Below, piece after piece: positions 32,564-43,292 of a DNA stretch of 64,000 nucleotides. The notes beneath the pieces were generated by a model. It saw only the letters and a program-made list of their open reading frames with translations, searched no databases and was not told where the DNA came from. Positions within the stretch are counted from its first letter, which is position 1, and every line of letters starts with the position of its first letter. Position numbers and translations under genes: made by a program. The stretch is from Gammaproteobacteria bacterium (GTDB taxonomy: Bacteria; Pseudomonadota; Gammaproteobacteria; HTCC5015). Location of the stretch: contig BPKE01000002.1 of the NCBI GenBank assembly GCA_026004975.1, positions 620,001 to 684,000 on the forward strand, given 5' to 3'.

Positions 32564-33721
32564 TCAAACGCGGCGGCCGCGCCGCGGCCGCGTCAGCTCC
32601 TCCGGAACCTCCAGCCGGGCCGGCGGCGCGGGCGGCCGTCTCCCCTGGCGGCGGGCGTTGGCGACCTCGTAGACGTAGGCCAACACCTGTGCCACCGCCA
32701 CGTAAAGCGCCCGCGGGATGCGCCGCCCGACCTCGGTCGTGTAATACAGCGCCCTGGCCAAGGGCGGCGCCTCGAACACCGGCACGCCGGCGCCGCGCGC
32801 GATGCGCAGGATGTGCAGCGCCGTCTGGTCTTGTCCCTTGGCGAGCACCACCGGCGCGCTGTCCTGTTCGCGCCGGTAGCGCAGCGCCACCGCGAAATGC
32901 GTCGGATTGCTCACCACCACGTCGGCTTTCGGAACCTGCTGCATCATGCGCTGGCTGGCGAGCTTCTGCTGAACCGCGCGGACCTTCGCCCGCAGCTCCG
33001 GATCGCCCTCGCTCTGGCGCAATTCGTCACGCAACTCCTGTCGGGTCATGCGCAACCGCCGGCGGTGGTTCCACAACTGGAACGGGGCATCCACGGCGGC
33101 GATCACCAGCAAGGCCGCGCACAAGGCCAGCGCGGGCGCGAGCAGCGCCGCCATGCTGTCGCGCAAGGCACGCGCCGCACCGCCCTCGCCCAGCGTCACG
33201 AGCCGCGGGCCGAGCCACCACAGCGCCGCCGCGGCCGCCGCCGACAACAAGGCGAACTTGAGCAGCGACTTGCCGAGCTCCACCCAACCTTGCAGACCGA
33301 ACACCCGCTTCAAACCGCGCACGGGGTCGAGCCGCTTCCAATCCGGCGTCAAGGCCTTGCCGGTGAACACCCAACCGCCCAGCAACGCCGGCGCCGCCGC
33401 CCCGACCGCCAGCACCACCAGCGCCCATGGCGCGACGGCGCGCAATGCCCCCTCGATCGCCCCGATCAGCAAGCGGGGCGGGGCCGCCGGATCGAGCAAC
33501 ACCGCGCGCGGCGACGACCACACGGACGCCGACAGCCCGCCCAGCGCGTTCACCGTCCGTTCACCGAGCATCGTGAAAGCGAGCAGCGCGCCGCAGGCGA
33601 CCACGGCCGTCGTCAACTCGCGCGAGCGCGGCAATTGCCCCTGCTCGCGCGCGTCCTGCAAGCGCTTCGGCGTCGGCTGCTCGGTTTTTTCGCCGGCGGC
33701 TTCGTTCTCGTCCATCACCAC
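32564..33721 (-). CDS. flhB: Flagellar export apparatus protein FlhB
   Basis: GEKTEQPTPKRLQDAREQGQLPRSRELTT; NPTHFAVALRY autocleavage site. Confidence 0.97.
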   Translation of the reverse strand: MVMDENEAAGEKTEQPTPKRLQDAREQGQLPRSRELTTAVVACGALLAFTMLGERTVNALGGLSASVWSSPRAVLLDPAAPPRLLIGAIEGALRAVAPWALVVLAVGAAAPALLGGWVFTGKALTPDWKRLDPVRGLKRVFGLQGWVELGKSLLKFALLSAAAAAALWWLGPRLVTLGEGGAARALRDSMAALLAPALALCAALLVIAAVDAPFQLWNHRRRLRMTRQELRDELRQSEGDPELRAKVRAVQQKLASQRMMQQVPKADVVVSNPTHFAVALRYRREQDSAPVVLAKGQDQTALHILRIARGAGVPVFEAPPLARALYYTTEVGRRIPRALYVAVAQVLAYVYEVANARRQGRRPPAPPARLEVPEELTRPRRGRRV

Positions 33722-34488
33722 ACCCCGGAAACCAACCGAGCCGCCGCGCCGGCCTCGTCCAGCAGGGCGGTGAACACCGCCTGCAGCGCCGGCAGCGCCG
33801 CGAGCATGAACACGAAACCGACGATCAGGCCGACCGGGAAGCCGACGGCGAACAGGTTCAACTGCGGCGCCGAGCGCGTCATCACGCCCAGGGTCAGGTT
33901 CACGATCAGCAAGCCCGTGACCACCGGGATCGCGATGACCAGCGCCCCATCGAACAACACCTTGGAAAAATCGAGCAGCGCCGGCACGGACAGGCCCGCA
34001 TCGAGCCGTACGAAGCTCTCCGCCAACAACGACAGCAACGCCAGATGACCGTCCAGCGCCAGGAACAGCAAGGTCGCCGCGATCAGGTAGAACTGGCTGA
34101 CGACCGGCACGTTGACGCCGTTCTGCGGATCGACCATCTGCGCGAAGCCCAGCCCCATCGACATGGCGACCACCTCACCGGCCAGGGTCGCCGCGTTGAA
34201 CACGAGCTGCAAAAGGAATCCGAGGCCGAGACCGATACCGATCTGCAGGGCGATCAAACCGACACCGACGGGCGACAAGGGATCGTAGGACACCTGAGGA
34301 ACCTGCGGGAGAAGTATGCCGGTGACGGCCAGTGCACAAGCCACCCGCACCCGCATGGGCACGAGCCGGCTGCCGAGCACAGGCGCCATCGAGAACACCG
34401 CCGCCACCCGCGCGAACACCAGCAACCCCTGCTCGACCCATTCGCGCCAAGCGCCCACCGCCAGCGTCAGCGGCTCGATTCCGCTCAT
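33715..34488 (-). CDS. fliR: Flagellar export apparatus protein FliR
   Basis: Hydrophobic, FARVAAVFSMAPVLGSRLVPMRVRVACAL; between flhB and fliQ. Confidence 0.94.
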   Translation of the reverse strand: MSGIEPLTLAVGAWREWVEQGLLVFARVAAVFSMAPVLGSRLVPMRVRVACALAVTGILLPQVPQVSYDPLSPVGVGLIALQIGIGLGLGFLLQLVFNAATLAGEVVAMSMGLGFAQMVDPQNGVNVPVVSQFYLIAATLLFLALDGHLALLSLLAESFVRLDAGLSVPALLDFSKVLFDGALVIAIPVVTGLLIVNLTLGVMTRSAPQLNLFAVGFPVGLIVGFVFMLAALPALQAVFTALLDEAGAAARLVSGVW

Positions 34489-34754
34489 CCGATCCACCCC
34501 GGAATCTCCATGAACAAGCGCCGGCTGAAATCGATCATCGACTGCAGCAACCACGGCCCCGCGACGAGCAGCATCAGGAAAACGACGACGATCTTCGGAA
34601 TGAAACTCAGGGTCATCTCATTGATCTGGGTCGCCGCCTGGAACATGCCGACGAGCAGGCCGACGAACAGGGCGGAGAGGAGCAGCGGCGCCGACACCAG
34701 CAGCAACATCCACAGCGCCTGGCGCATCAATTCGATCGCGTCTTCCGGCGTCAT
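34485..34754 (-). CDS. fliQ: Flagellar export apparatus protein FliQ
   Basis: MTPEDAIELMRQALWMLLLVSAPLLLSALFVGLLVGMFQAATQINEMTLSFIPKI. Confidence 0.96.
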   Translation of the reverse strand: MTPEDAIELMRQALWMLLLVSAPLLLSALFVGLLVGMFQAATQINEMTLSFIPKIVVVFLMLLVAGPWLLQSMIDFSRRLFMEIPGWIG

Positions 34755-34764
34755 CCCAGCCTCC

Positions 34765-35496
34765 TCAAGCGGCATCGAAACTCGCGACCAGGGTTCCCAG
34801 GATCAGCGTCCAGCCGTCCACCATCACGAACAACATCAACTTGAACGGCAAGGAGATGATCAGCGGCGAAAGCATCATCATGCCCATCGACATCAAGACA
34901 CTGGCCACCGCCAGGTCGATGATCAGGAACGGGATGAACAACATGAAGCCGATCTGGAAAGCGGTTTTGAGTTCGCTGGTGACGAACGCCGGCAGCAGCA
35001 CCGAATAGGGCACGTCGGAGGGGGTCAGCCGCTCGTCGATTCCGGCAAGGTCGGAAAAGAACTGCAGCTCCGTCTCGCGCGTCTGCGTGAGCATGAAATC
35101 GCGCAACGGCGCGCCGGCTCGAACCAAGGCCGTTTTCGGATCGATCTCGCCGGCGAGATACGGCTCCACGGCCTCGCTCTGAATCCGCCCGAACACCGGC
35201 GCCATCACGAAGAAGGTCAGGAACAAGGCCAGCCCGATCAGCACCTGGTTCGACGGCGTCTGGGCCGTGCCGATCGCCTGGCGCAGGATCGCCAGTACGA
35301 CGACGATGCGCGTGAACGCGGTCATCATCAGCAGGATCGCCGGCAGCACGCTGAGCAGCGTCATCAACACCAGCGCCTGCAACGTCAGCGACCAGGTCTG
35401 GCCGTCGGCGGTCTGCTGCACCGTCAAGGCCGTCAAACCCGGTTGCGCCGCGGCGACCGGCGCCCAGGTCAGGATCGACAACGCCAGCCACCTCAT
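34765..35496 (-). CDS. fliP: Flagellar export apparatus protein FliP
   Basis: LMTAFTRIVVVLAILRQAIGTAQTPSNQVLIGLALFLTFFVMAP; start ATG 35494-35496. Confidence 0.96.
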   Translation of the reverse strand: MRWLALSILTWAPVAAAQPGLTALTVQQTADGQTWSLTLQALVLMTLLSVLPAILLMMTAFTRIVVVLAILRQAIGTAQTPSNQVLIGLALFLTFFVMAPVFGRIQSEAVEPYLAGEIDPKTALVRAGAPLRDFMLTQTRETELQFFSDLAGIDERLTPSDVPYSVLLPAFVTSELKTAFQIGFMLFIPFLIIDLAVASVLMSMGMMMLSPLIISLPFKLMLFVMVDGWTLILGTLVASFDAA

Positions 35497-35889
35497 TCCC
35501 GACCCTCCCTGCGCAGCCGCGCCGCCAACAACCGGGCGAAAGAGACCTCGCCCTCCAAAGGCGGCGGCGGCCAATCCTCGCTGCCGAGCGCCGCCAGACG
35601 CACGATGCCCGCCGGGGAGACGCCGAGCAGCAGGCGCCGCTGTCCTGCACGCACCACCAGCAGGCGCTCGCGCGAACCGATCGCCAGGCTGGCCTCGATG
35701 CGCAGGCCGCCTCCCCCGCCTCCCTGCAAGCCGGTGACGCGCCGCCACAACCACGCGCCCAAGAGCAGCATCGCGAGCACCATGAACAGGGCCGCCGCCA
35801 CCCGGCCGAGGGACGACGCCGCCTCGGCGGCCCACGCCGGGGCCGGGAAAAAAACCGATCCAGAAAAGCCGGCGGCGCCACCGGATCAC
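35493..35889 (-). CDS. fliO: Flagellar biosynthesis protein FliO, frameshifted in an A7/T7 tract
   Basis: C-terminal ORF 35493..35801 (MLLLGAWLWRRVTGL...LLLGVSPAGIVRLAAL); removing one T at 35848-35854 gives MIRWRRRLFWIGFFPAPAWAAEAASSLGR signal peptide in frame. Confidence 0.8.
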
Positions 35890-35900
35890 CTTTGAATCCC

Positions 35901-36188
35901 CTACTTCAAGGGCTTGACGCGCTCGATCGGGCCGACCACGTCCGTGAGGCGGATGCCGAACTTGTCGTCCACGACGACCACCTCGCCCCGCGCGACCAAG
36001 GTGCCGTTCACCAGGACGTCCATCGGCTCATCGACCATGCGATCGAGCTCGATCACCGAGCCCTGGCTGAGCTGCAACAGATCCCGGATCGTCATCTGCG
36101 TGCGCCCGAGCTCCATGGACACCGTCACCTCGATGTCCTGTATCACGTCCAGATTGGCGGATGGAGCAGAACCGTTGTCTTCAGCCAT
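35901..36188 (-). CDS. fliN: Flagellar motor switch protein FliN
   Basis: LDVIQDIEVTVSMELGRTQMTIRDLLQLSQGSVIELDRMVDEPMDVLVNGTLVARGEVVVVDDKFGIRLTDV. Confidence 0.97.
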   Translation of the reverse strand: MAEDNGSAPSANLDVIQDIEVTVSMELGRTQMTIRDLLQLSQGSVIELDRMVDEPMDVLVNGTLVARGEVVVVDDKFGIRLTDVVGPIERVKPLK

Positions 36189-36203
36189 CCCGTTCACCCT
36201 CGC

Positions 36204-37178
36204 TCAGTCGTGTTCCCAGCGTTCGAACTGCAAGGCCGCGCGCTTGCCCGCCGCCGCCGCCGTCGCCCGAAACAGCGGCCTCGACCCGCTGTAGACCAGC
36301 GCCTGCGGCTTGACCGAGACCGGCAGCCAATCGCCCTTCTTGAAGGCGAGCACCCGCGACAAGGGCATGCGTTGCTCCACCAGAACGGCCTGCAACGGCA
36401 CCGGCACGCTCTCGAGACGGGCGCGCAAGGCCCGCCGCCAGCCGTCGGCCCCGGGGCCCTGTTCGCGACGCCCCCCGGCCGTCAGGACCGGTCGCAAGGG
36501 CTCGAGGTTGGCATGCGGCAACATGAAAACCAGAAATCCGCCGTAATCGCCCAGCGTCAGACCGAAGCGGCACACCACCATGATCTCCGACGCCTCGGTC
36601 GAATCGTTCGCCTGCACGCGGGTTTCCAAGCGCTCGAATTCGAACTTGACCGGGCGCACCGCCGCCCAGCAGGCCGACCAGGTTTCCAGGGCGGTTTTCA
36701 CCAGGCGCTCGGCAAAACGGCGCTCCATGTCGGTGAGCACGTAATCGTCGGGCAAATCGGCCACCGCGCCGCGGCCGCCGAAGTAGCAGTCGACCAACGC
36801 GTTGAGCAGCGGCGTGTCCACCGCGACCAAGAGGCTCGCGCCCGGCTCGAGCATGCGCGCCCGCGCCAAGGTGGCATGGGCGGGCAAGGCGCCGACCGCG
36901 TCGGCGAACTTTTTCATAGACAACGCTTCGGCTTCGACCTTCACGAGCCGCCCGACCCAGGAAAACAAGGCGCGCTGCAAATCCTCCGCGAAGCGCTCGT
37001 CGATCTGCTCCAGCGCCGGAAGCCGTGCCTTGAGCAGATGCGCCGGCTGGTGGAAGTCGTAGAGCTCGACGCGGCGACCGGTGTTTTTTCCACCGTCGAC
37101 CGCGACGGCGCCGCGCTCGACGCCTTCGGCGAGCGCCTCGAGTTCCTCTTCGCTCAATACACGCTGCGCTTCGGCCAT
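36204..37178 (-). CDS. fliM: Flagellar motor switch protein FliM
   Basis: LSEEELEALAEG; YDFHQPAHLLKARLPALEQIDERFAEDL. Confidence 0.95.
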   Translation of the reverse strand: MAEAQRVLSEEELEALAEGVERGAVAVDGGKNTGRRVELYDFHQPAHLLKARLPALEQIDERFAEDLQRALFSWVGRLVKVEAEALSMKKFADAVGALPAHATLARARMLEPGASLLVAVDTPLLNALVDCYFGGRGAVADLPDDYVLTDMERRFAERLVKTALETWSACWAAVRPVKFEFERLETRVQANDSTEASEIMVVCRFGLTLGDYGGFLVFMLPHANLEPLRPVLTAGGRREQGPGADGWRRALRARLESVPVPLQAVLVEQRMPLSRVLAFKKGDWLPVSVKPQALVYSGSRPLFRATAAAAGKRAALQFERWEHD

Positions 37179-37179
37179 G

Positions 37180-37680
37180 TCACTGGATCACGAACTTGTT
37201 GAAATAGACGTCCTCGACCATCGGTTCACCGGTCTTCTCGATCATCACCTTGCGGATCGTTTCCAAGGCAGCCTGCCGGAGTGCCTCCTTGCCCTCGGCG
37301 GTCCGCAAGGGCGCCACCTCCTGCGAACTGAACAGGATGTTCAGGTGGTGACGCAACGCGGGCGCATGCTCCTTGACGGCATCGACGGCCTTTTGCGAGC
37401 GGGCCATGACCGCGACGTCCACCTGCAAGTAACGACCCCGCCCGTCGTCGTCCACATTGACGACGAAAGGCGGATGCAGCTCGTGGTAAAAGGCCGCGGC
37501 CGGCAGTTCGGCCGGCGCGGCTTCGGTTCCGGCGTCGCCCGCCGGCGCAGCAGCATCCGGCGCACCCGTGGCGGCGGCCGCGGCCGGCTGGCGCATCTGT
37601 ACGATCAGGAGCGCGCTGACGACGCCGATCAGCGCGAGCAGCGCCACCAGAATGCCGATGAGCAGGATCTTGTTGTTCAT
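37180..37680 (-). CDS. fliL: Flagellar basal body-associated protein FliL
   Basis: MNNKILLIGILVALLALIGVVSALLIV; C-terminal VEDVYFNKFVIQ; upstream of fliM. Confidence 0.93.
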   Translation of the reverse strand: MNNKILLIGILVALLALIGVVSALLIVQMRQPAAAAATGAPDAAAPAGDAGTEAAPAELPAAAFYHELHPPFVVNVDDDGRGRYLQVDVAVMARSQKAVDAVKEHAPALRHHLNILFSSQEVAPLRTAEGKEALRQAALETIRKVMIEKTGEPMVEDVYFNKFVIQ

Positions 37681-37713
37681 GGTTTGGGCCACCTCCTCTC
37701 CTGCGCTGGGATG

Positions 37714-37729
37714 TGCAATCCACGTGCCA
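37714..37729 (-). promoter_or_regulatory. sigma54 promoter of the fliL operon
   Basis: On - strand TGGCACGTGGATTGCA, full match to TGGCACG-N4-TTGCW; 34 bp upstream of fliL ATG. Confidence 0.85.
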
Positions 37730-37988
37730 GGTCGCCGACGCGCTGCAGCGGCGCCTCGCGCCAAGCTTTTGGCGCCGGTCGCCCCGATCCGCACCGCAAG
37801 GCGTCGGCATGCCGACGCCGCACCGGGTCACAGCGGCGTCACGAGAACCCGCGACACTGGGCGCCATACCCAAGCCGCGCATCGCGGGATGTTTGCCACG
37901 GCGCCGCCTCCACGGTGCGAAACGCGGTCGCACGCGGGTCTCGACGCGACGACCATCGTGCGAGCGTCGTGCATCGAAACCGCTTCAT

Positions 37989-38017
37989 TTGAAATTCACG
38001 CTGCACGCCGATATAAT
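37989..38017 (+). promoter_or_regulatory. sigma70-like promoter of ectABC
   Basis: TTGAAA-N17-TATAAT; about 150 nt upstream of ectA. Confidence 0.75.
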
Positions 38018-38029
38018 TGCGCCACATGA

Positions 38030-38068
38030 ATTCACGCACGCACCCCGGCCCTGACGGGCGTCGTGAAT
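38030..38068 (+). promoter_or_regulatory. Hairpin at 5' end of predicted ectA leader
   Basis: ATTCACGcACGC (38030-41) pairs with GCGTCGTGAAT (38058-68), one bulged base. Confidence 0.45.
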
Positions 38069-38170
38069 ATCCCTTCGCGCCACGCGGCGCGCGCTCCCTT
38101 GATCCTGAATCCTGCCTCCGGCCGCGATTTCGGCGGCGTCATCTGCTTTGCGACCCCCGCTTCCAAACCA

Positions 38171-39995
<1,825 letters not shown>

Positions 39996-40018
39996 CCCCG
40001 ACCGGAGGACAACGGAAG

Positions 40019-40432
40019 ATGATCGTCCGCACCCTGCAAGAGGCACGCGCCGGACGGCGGCGCGTGTGTGCCGAGAACTGGGAGAGCGTCCGCCTCGTCC
40101 TGCGCGAGGACGGCATGGGCTTCTCCTTCCACATCACCACCATCCGCGAGGGCACGCGCACGCCGATCTGGTACAAGCACCACCTCGAGGCGGTGTATTG
40201 CATCGACGGCGAGGGCGAGATCGAGGACCTGGACACCGGCCTGCGCCACCCGATCCGTCCCGGAACACTTTACGCCCTCGACCGGCACGACCGGCACGTC
40301 CTGCATTGCCGTCGAACGCTGCAGCTCGCCTGTGTCTTCAACCCGGCTTTGCGCGGCGACGAGGTGCACGACGCCGACGGGGCCTACCCACCCGCCGAAG
40401 ACCAGGAGGCGAATGCCGCCGCGGCACCGTGA
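40019..40432 (+). CDS. ectC: L-ectoine synthase
   Basis: [59 protein letters not shown]. Confidence 0.96.
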   Translation: MIVRTLQEARAGRRRVCAENWESVRLVLREDGMGFSFHITTIREGTRTPIWYKHHLEAVYCIDGEGEIEDLDTGLRHPIRPGTLYALDRHDRHVLHCRRTLQLACVFNPALRGDEVHDADGAYPPAEDQEANAAAAP

Positions 40433-40478
40433 GCGCCGCCGCTTTCGAACCAAGACGACGACACGGGAGGAACACGCC

Positions 40479-40858
40479 ATGTCATCCCCTCACGCCTTGG
40501 ACGAGCGCGATCTTAGAGAAGACCCCTATCCGACCCGCATCGCGACCCGGCCGAAACGGCTGCCGAGGACCGAGGGATGCCGGACGCGCTCATTCAGGAA
40601 GGGGGCATCGAAATGTCGACGGGCGCGGCGGGATTGACGGTCTTTTTCGACCGCAACGTGCTGCATGGTTCCTGCGGCAACATCGCGCCGTTTTCACGGA
40701 ACAACGTGTTCATCGTCTACAACAGCATCGAAAACACGCTGCGGGAACCCTATTGCGGGCGACCGCCGCGGCCGGCCTTCCTGGCCGAACGCCGGCCCCG
40801 CCCGCTCACGCCCAGCGGCGAATCGCTGGCGGCCGCCTGCCTGCGCGGCGGTGTCTGA
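40479..40858 (+). pseudogene. ectD: Ectoine hydroxylase remnant: short N-terminus joined out of frame to C-terminal part
   Basis: MSSPHALDERDLREDPYPTRIATRPKRLPR resembles an EctD N-terminus; ORF 40577..40858 IQEGGIEMSTGAAGLTVFFDRNVLHGSCGNIAPFSRNNVFIVYNSIENTLREPY is EctD C-terminal; central region absent and frames differ. Confidence 0.82.
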
Positions 40859-40869
40859 TCCGGCGTGGA

Positions 40870-40890
40870 GCCGCGCCCGCCGGGCGCGGC
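40870..40890. terminator. GC-rich hairpin between convergent ectD remnant and pilZ gene
   Basis: GCCGCGCCC-GCC-GGGCGCGGC; no clear T tract. Confidence 0.4.
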
Positions 40891-40892
40891 CT

Positions 40893-41495
40893 TCACGGCG
40901 CCTCGTCGTCGGCCGCCGCCTGCTCGGCGAGGCGCCGTCGCTGCGTTTCCTGGATGTGCTTGACCAAGAGTTCGCGGTCCGCCTCGTGGATGTAGTCGAA
41001 GTCGACGGCGACCGCGTACCGCTCTTCGGGCGGCGCATGCGGGTCGTCGACGCACCACACCACGCCGCCGATCACCAGCACGCAACGCCGATCCGGCAGT
41101 ACGATCTGGAGCTCGACGTAGTCCTCTTCGCCGTAAGGCTTGGGCGAATAGAAGCGCAGCCCCTGGGCGCTGATGTTCACCCTTTGCTTGGGCCCGTAGG
41201 TCAGCCCGACGTGCTCGGCGACGTGCTTGGCGACCGCGTCGATGCGCTTCTCCAGGTACAGGAGATAGTCCGCCACCTGCGGGTGGCGCTCGCGCAACAG
41301 GCACCAGGCCGGCAACTGCTCCTCGCGGGCCAGATCCAGGTCGTTGAGAAAGCAGTACCGGGCGCGCTTTTCGTCGAGCCGTGCGATCGCCTCGTCGAGG
41401 TGTTCCGACGCCACCCGCCGGTGGGTCAGGTAGACCTCCTCGTCGATCCGATAGTACCGGCGCCGTTCGGCGCCGCTTGCGGTGCGCTCAACCAT
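40893..41495 (-). CDS. PilZ-domain protein (possible flagellar brake)
   Basis: ERRRYYRIDEEV; KQRVNISAQGLRFYS; AVDFDYI; overlaps motB stop. Confidence 0.7.
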   Translation of the reverse strand: MVERTASGAERRRYYRIDEEVYLTHRRVASEHLDEAIARLDEKRARYCFLNDLDLAREEQLPAWCLLRERHPQVADYLLYLEKRIDAVAKHVAEHVGLTYGPKQRVNISAQGLRFYSPKPYGEEDYVELQIVLPDRRCVLVIGGVVWCVDDPHAPPEERYAVAVDFDYIHEADRELLVKHIQETQRRRLAEQAAADDEAP

Positions 41496-42402
41496 CGTTC
41501 GTCACCTCCCGGGCTTCGTGGAGGGTTTCGTTGTCGACCTCGAGCAGGGCGCCGTACTCGATCGCGATCTCGACGCGACGGTTGCGCGCCCGACCGGACT
41601 CGCTGTCGTTGTCGGCCACCGGCCGGTACTCGGCGTAGGCGCGGATCTCGATCCGGTCGCCGGGCACGCCCGCGTAGCGGGTCAAATGGTGCACGACCGT
41701 GGCGGCCCGTGCCGCCGACAGCACCCAGTTCGACGGGAACTGCGGCGTGTTGATCGGCACATCGTCGGTGTGACCGGACACGATCACGGTGCCGGGCGAA
41801 TCGCGCAACACCCGTCCGATCTTGAGCAGGATGGGAATGAAACGCGCCTCGAGCTCGGCGCTGCCCGAGGCGAACGAACCTTTTTCCAAAAGGCGGATGA
41901 CGATCTGTTCGCCCTCGGCATTGACCTCGATGCGTCCGGCGCGGATCTCCTCCTCCAGCAGCTCGCGCAGCTTGGCGAGTTCCTGCTCGAGCAGGCGCTT
42001 GAGGTGCTCCCGAAGCCGCGCCTTGAGCTCTTCGAGCTCGAGCTGTTCGTCGACGAGCTCGCGCGGCACCATGTCGCCCAGGTCGAGGTTTTCCCGGGAC
42101 TCGTCGGTGGTCTGCTGGCGCAGCTCGACGATCGGCGTCGGCTCGGGCCGCCCGGGGCTGAACTCCTGGGCGATGATGCTGGTCCCCTTGGGCGTCTCCT
42201 TGACCTTGATCTCCCGCTGCACGCCGAACGCTTCCTTGAGGCTGCCGGCGAGCTGCTTGAACTTGAGCACGTCCATCTCGGAAAAGGCGAGCAGGAGCAC
42301 GAAGAAGCTCATCAACAAGGACATCAGGTCGGCGTAGGTCATCAGCCAGCCCTGGCTGACGCCTTCTTCGCCGCCGCCTTCGAGGTCGTCTTCTTCGTTC
42401 AT
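41488..42402 (-). CDS. motB: Flagellar stator protein MotB/PomB
   Basis: GWLMTYADLMSLLMSFFVLLLAFSEMD; VSGHTDDVPINTPQFPSNWVLSAARA. Confidence 0.93.
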   Translation of the reverse strand: MNEEDDLEGGGEEGVSQGWLMTYADLMSLLMSFFVLLLAFSEMDVLKFKQLAGSLKEAFGVQREIKVKETPKGTSIIAQEFSPGRPEPTPIVELRQQTTDESRENLDLGDMVPRELVDEQLELEELKARLREHLKRLLEQELAKLRELLEEEIRAGRIEVNAEGEQIVIRLLEKGSFASGSAELEARFIPILLKIGRVLRDSPGTVIVSGHTDDVPINTPQFPSNWVLSAARAATVVHHLTRYAGVPGDRIEIRAYAEYRPVADNDSESGRARNRRVEIAIEYGALLEVDNETLHEAREVTNDG

Positions 42403-42415
42403 CGCCGCCTCGGGA

Positions 42416-43180
42416 TCAGTCTTTCTTGCCGGGCACCTTCCGCTGGCTGCTCGGCAGGAAGGTGAGAAGGAGCTGCTCGAGCACCTTGGGGTTGACGCCG
42501 TTCTGGATGGCGGTCACCGATTCGAGGATCAGGCGCTTGTTGAGCCGCTCGGCCTGGCTGACGCGCTTGAGTTTCTTTGCGATCGGGATGGCGAAGGCGT
42601 TGGCGATCACCGCGCCGTAGAGTGTCGTCAGCAAGGCGATGGCCATGGCCGGGCCGATCTTCTTCGGGTCGTCCATGGTCGAGAGCATCTGCACCAGGCC
42701 GATCAGCGTGCCGATCATGCCCATCGCCGGAGCCGCCTCGGCGATCGCCTTGAAGATTTCCATGCCCTGCTCGTGGCGCTCGATGGTCATCACGATGTCC
42801 TTGTTGAGCATCTTGTAGACGACCTCGGGCGCATAGCCGTCGATGCACATGCCGATGCCCTTCTTGAGGAAGGGATCGCGGATTTCGCGGTTTTCCAGCG
42901 CCAGCATCCCCTCCTTGCGCGCCACCTGGGCGAGTTCCACGGCCTCGGCGATGAGCTGGGTCTGCGGCGGGATCTTGTTCAGGAACGCCTTGAGGGCGAT
43001 CCGGAAAGCCCCGAAAAATTGCTTGAGGGACACCTGGCTCAAGGTGACCATCACCGTGCCGCCGACCACCACCGCCAGAGAGGGGGCGTTGACGAAGGTG
43101 TCCGCGCTGCCACCGATGATGATCGCCACCGCGATCACCGCGATGGCACCGGCCAACCCCAGAAGCGTCGCCAGGTCCAT
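42416..43180 (-). CDS. motA: Flagellar stator protein MotA/PomA
   Basis: MDLATLLGLAGAIAVIAVAIIIGG; PAMGMIGTLIGLVQMLSTMDDPKKIGPAMAIALLTTLYGA (PomA-like). Confidence 0.93.
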   Translation of the reverse strand: MDLATLLGLAGAIAVIAVAIIIGGSADTFVNAPSLAVVVGGTVMVTLSQVSLKQFFGAFRIALKAFLNKIPPQTQLIAEAVELAQVARKEGMLALENREIRDPFLKKGIGMCIDGYAPEVVYKMLNKDIVMTIERHEQGMEIFKAIAEAAPAMGMIGTLIGLVQMLSTMDDPKKIGPAMAIALLTTLYGAVIANAFAIPIAKKLKRVSQAERLNKRLILESVTAIQNGVNPKVLEQLLLTFLPSSQRKVPGKKD

Positions 43181-43264
43181 AGTCCCCGCCCGTATCCTCG
43201 CCCCGTCTGCGACCCGAATCACCCGCCTCCAGCGAGGTCCGGGCTGCGCGGGTCGCCCGCCTTA

Positions 43265-43290
43265 TATCGTTCGCGCGCGATGTCCCTTGA
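43265..43290 (-). promoter_or_regulatory. sigma28-like promoter for motAB/pomAB
   Basis: On - strand TCAAG-N14-AACGATA (compare TCAAG...GCCGATA). Confidence 0.5.
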
Positions 43291-43292
43291 AT

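Noticed and set aside
30442-33261. 939-aa + strand ORF
   Set aside because: Antisense to flhA and flhB, low-complexity composition; the - strand carries clear FlhA/FlhB motifs.
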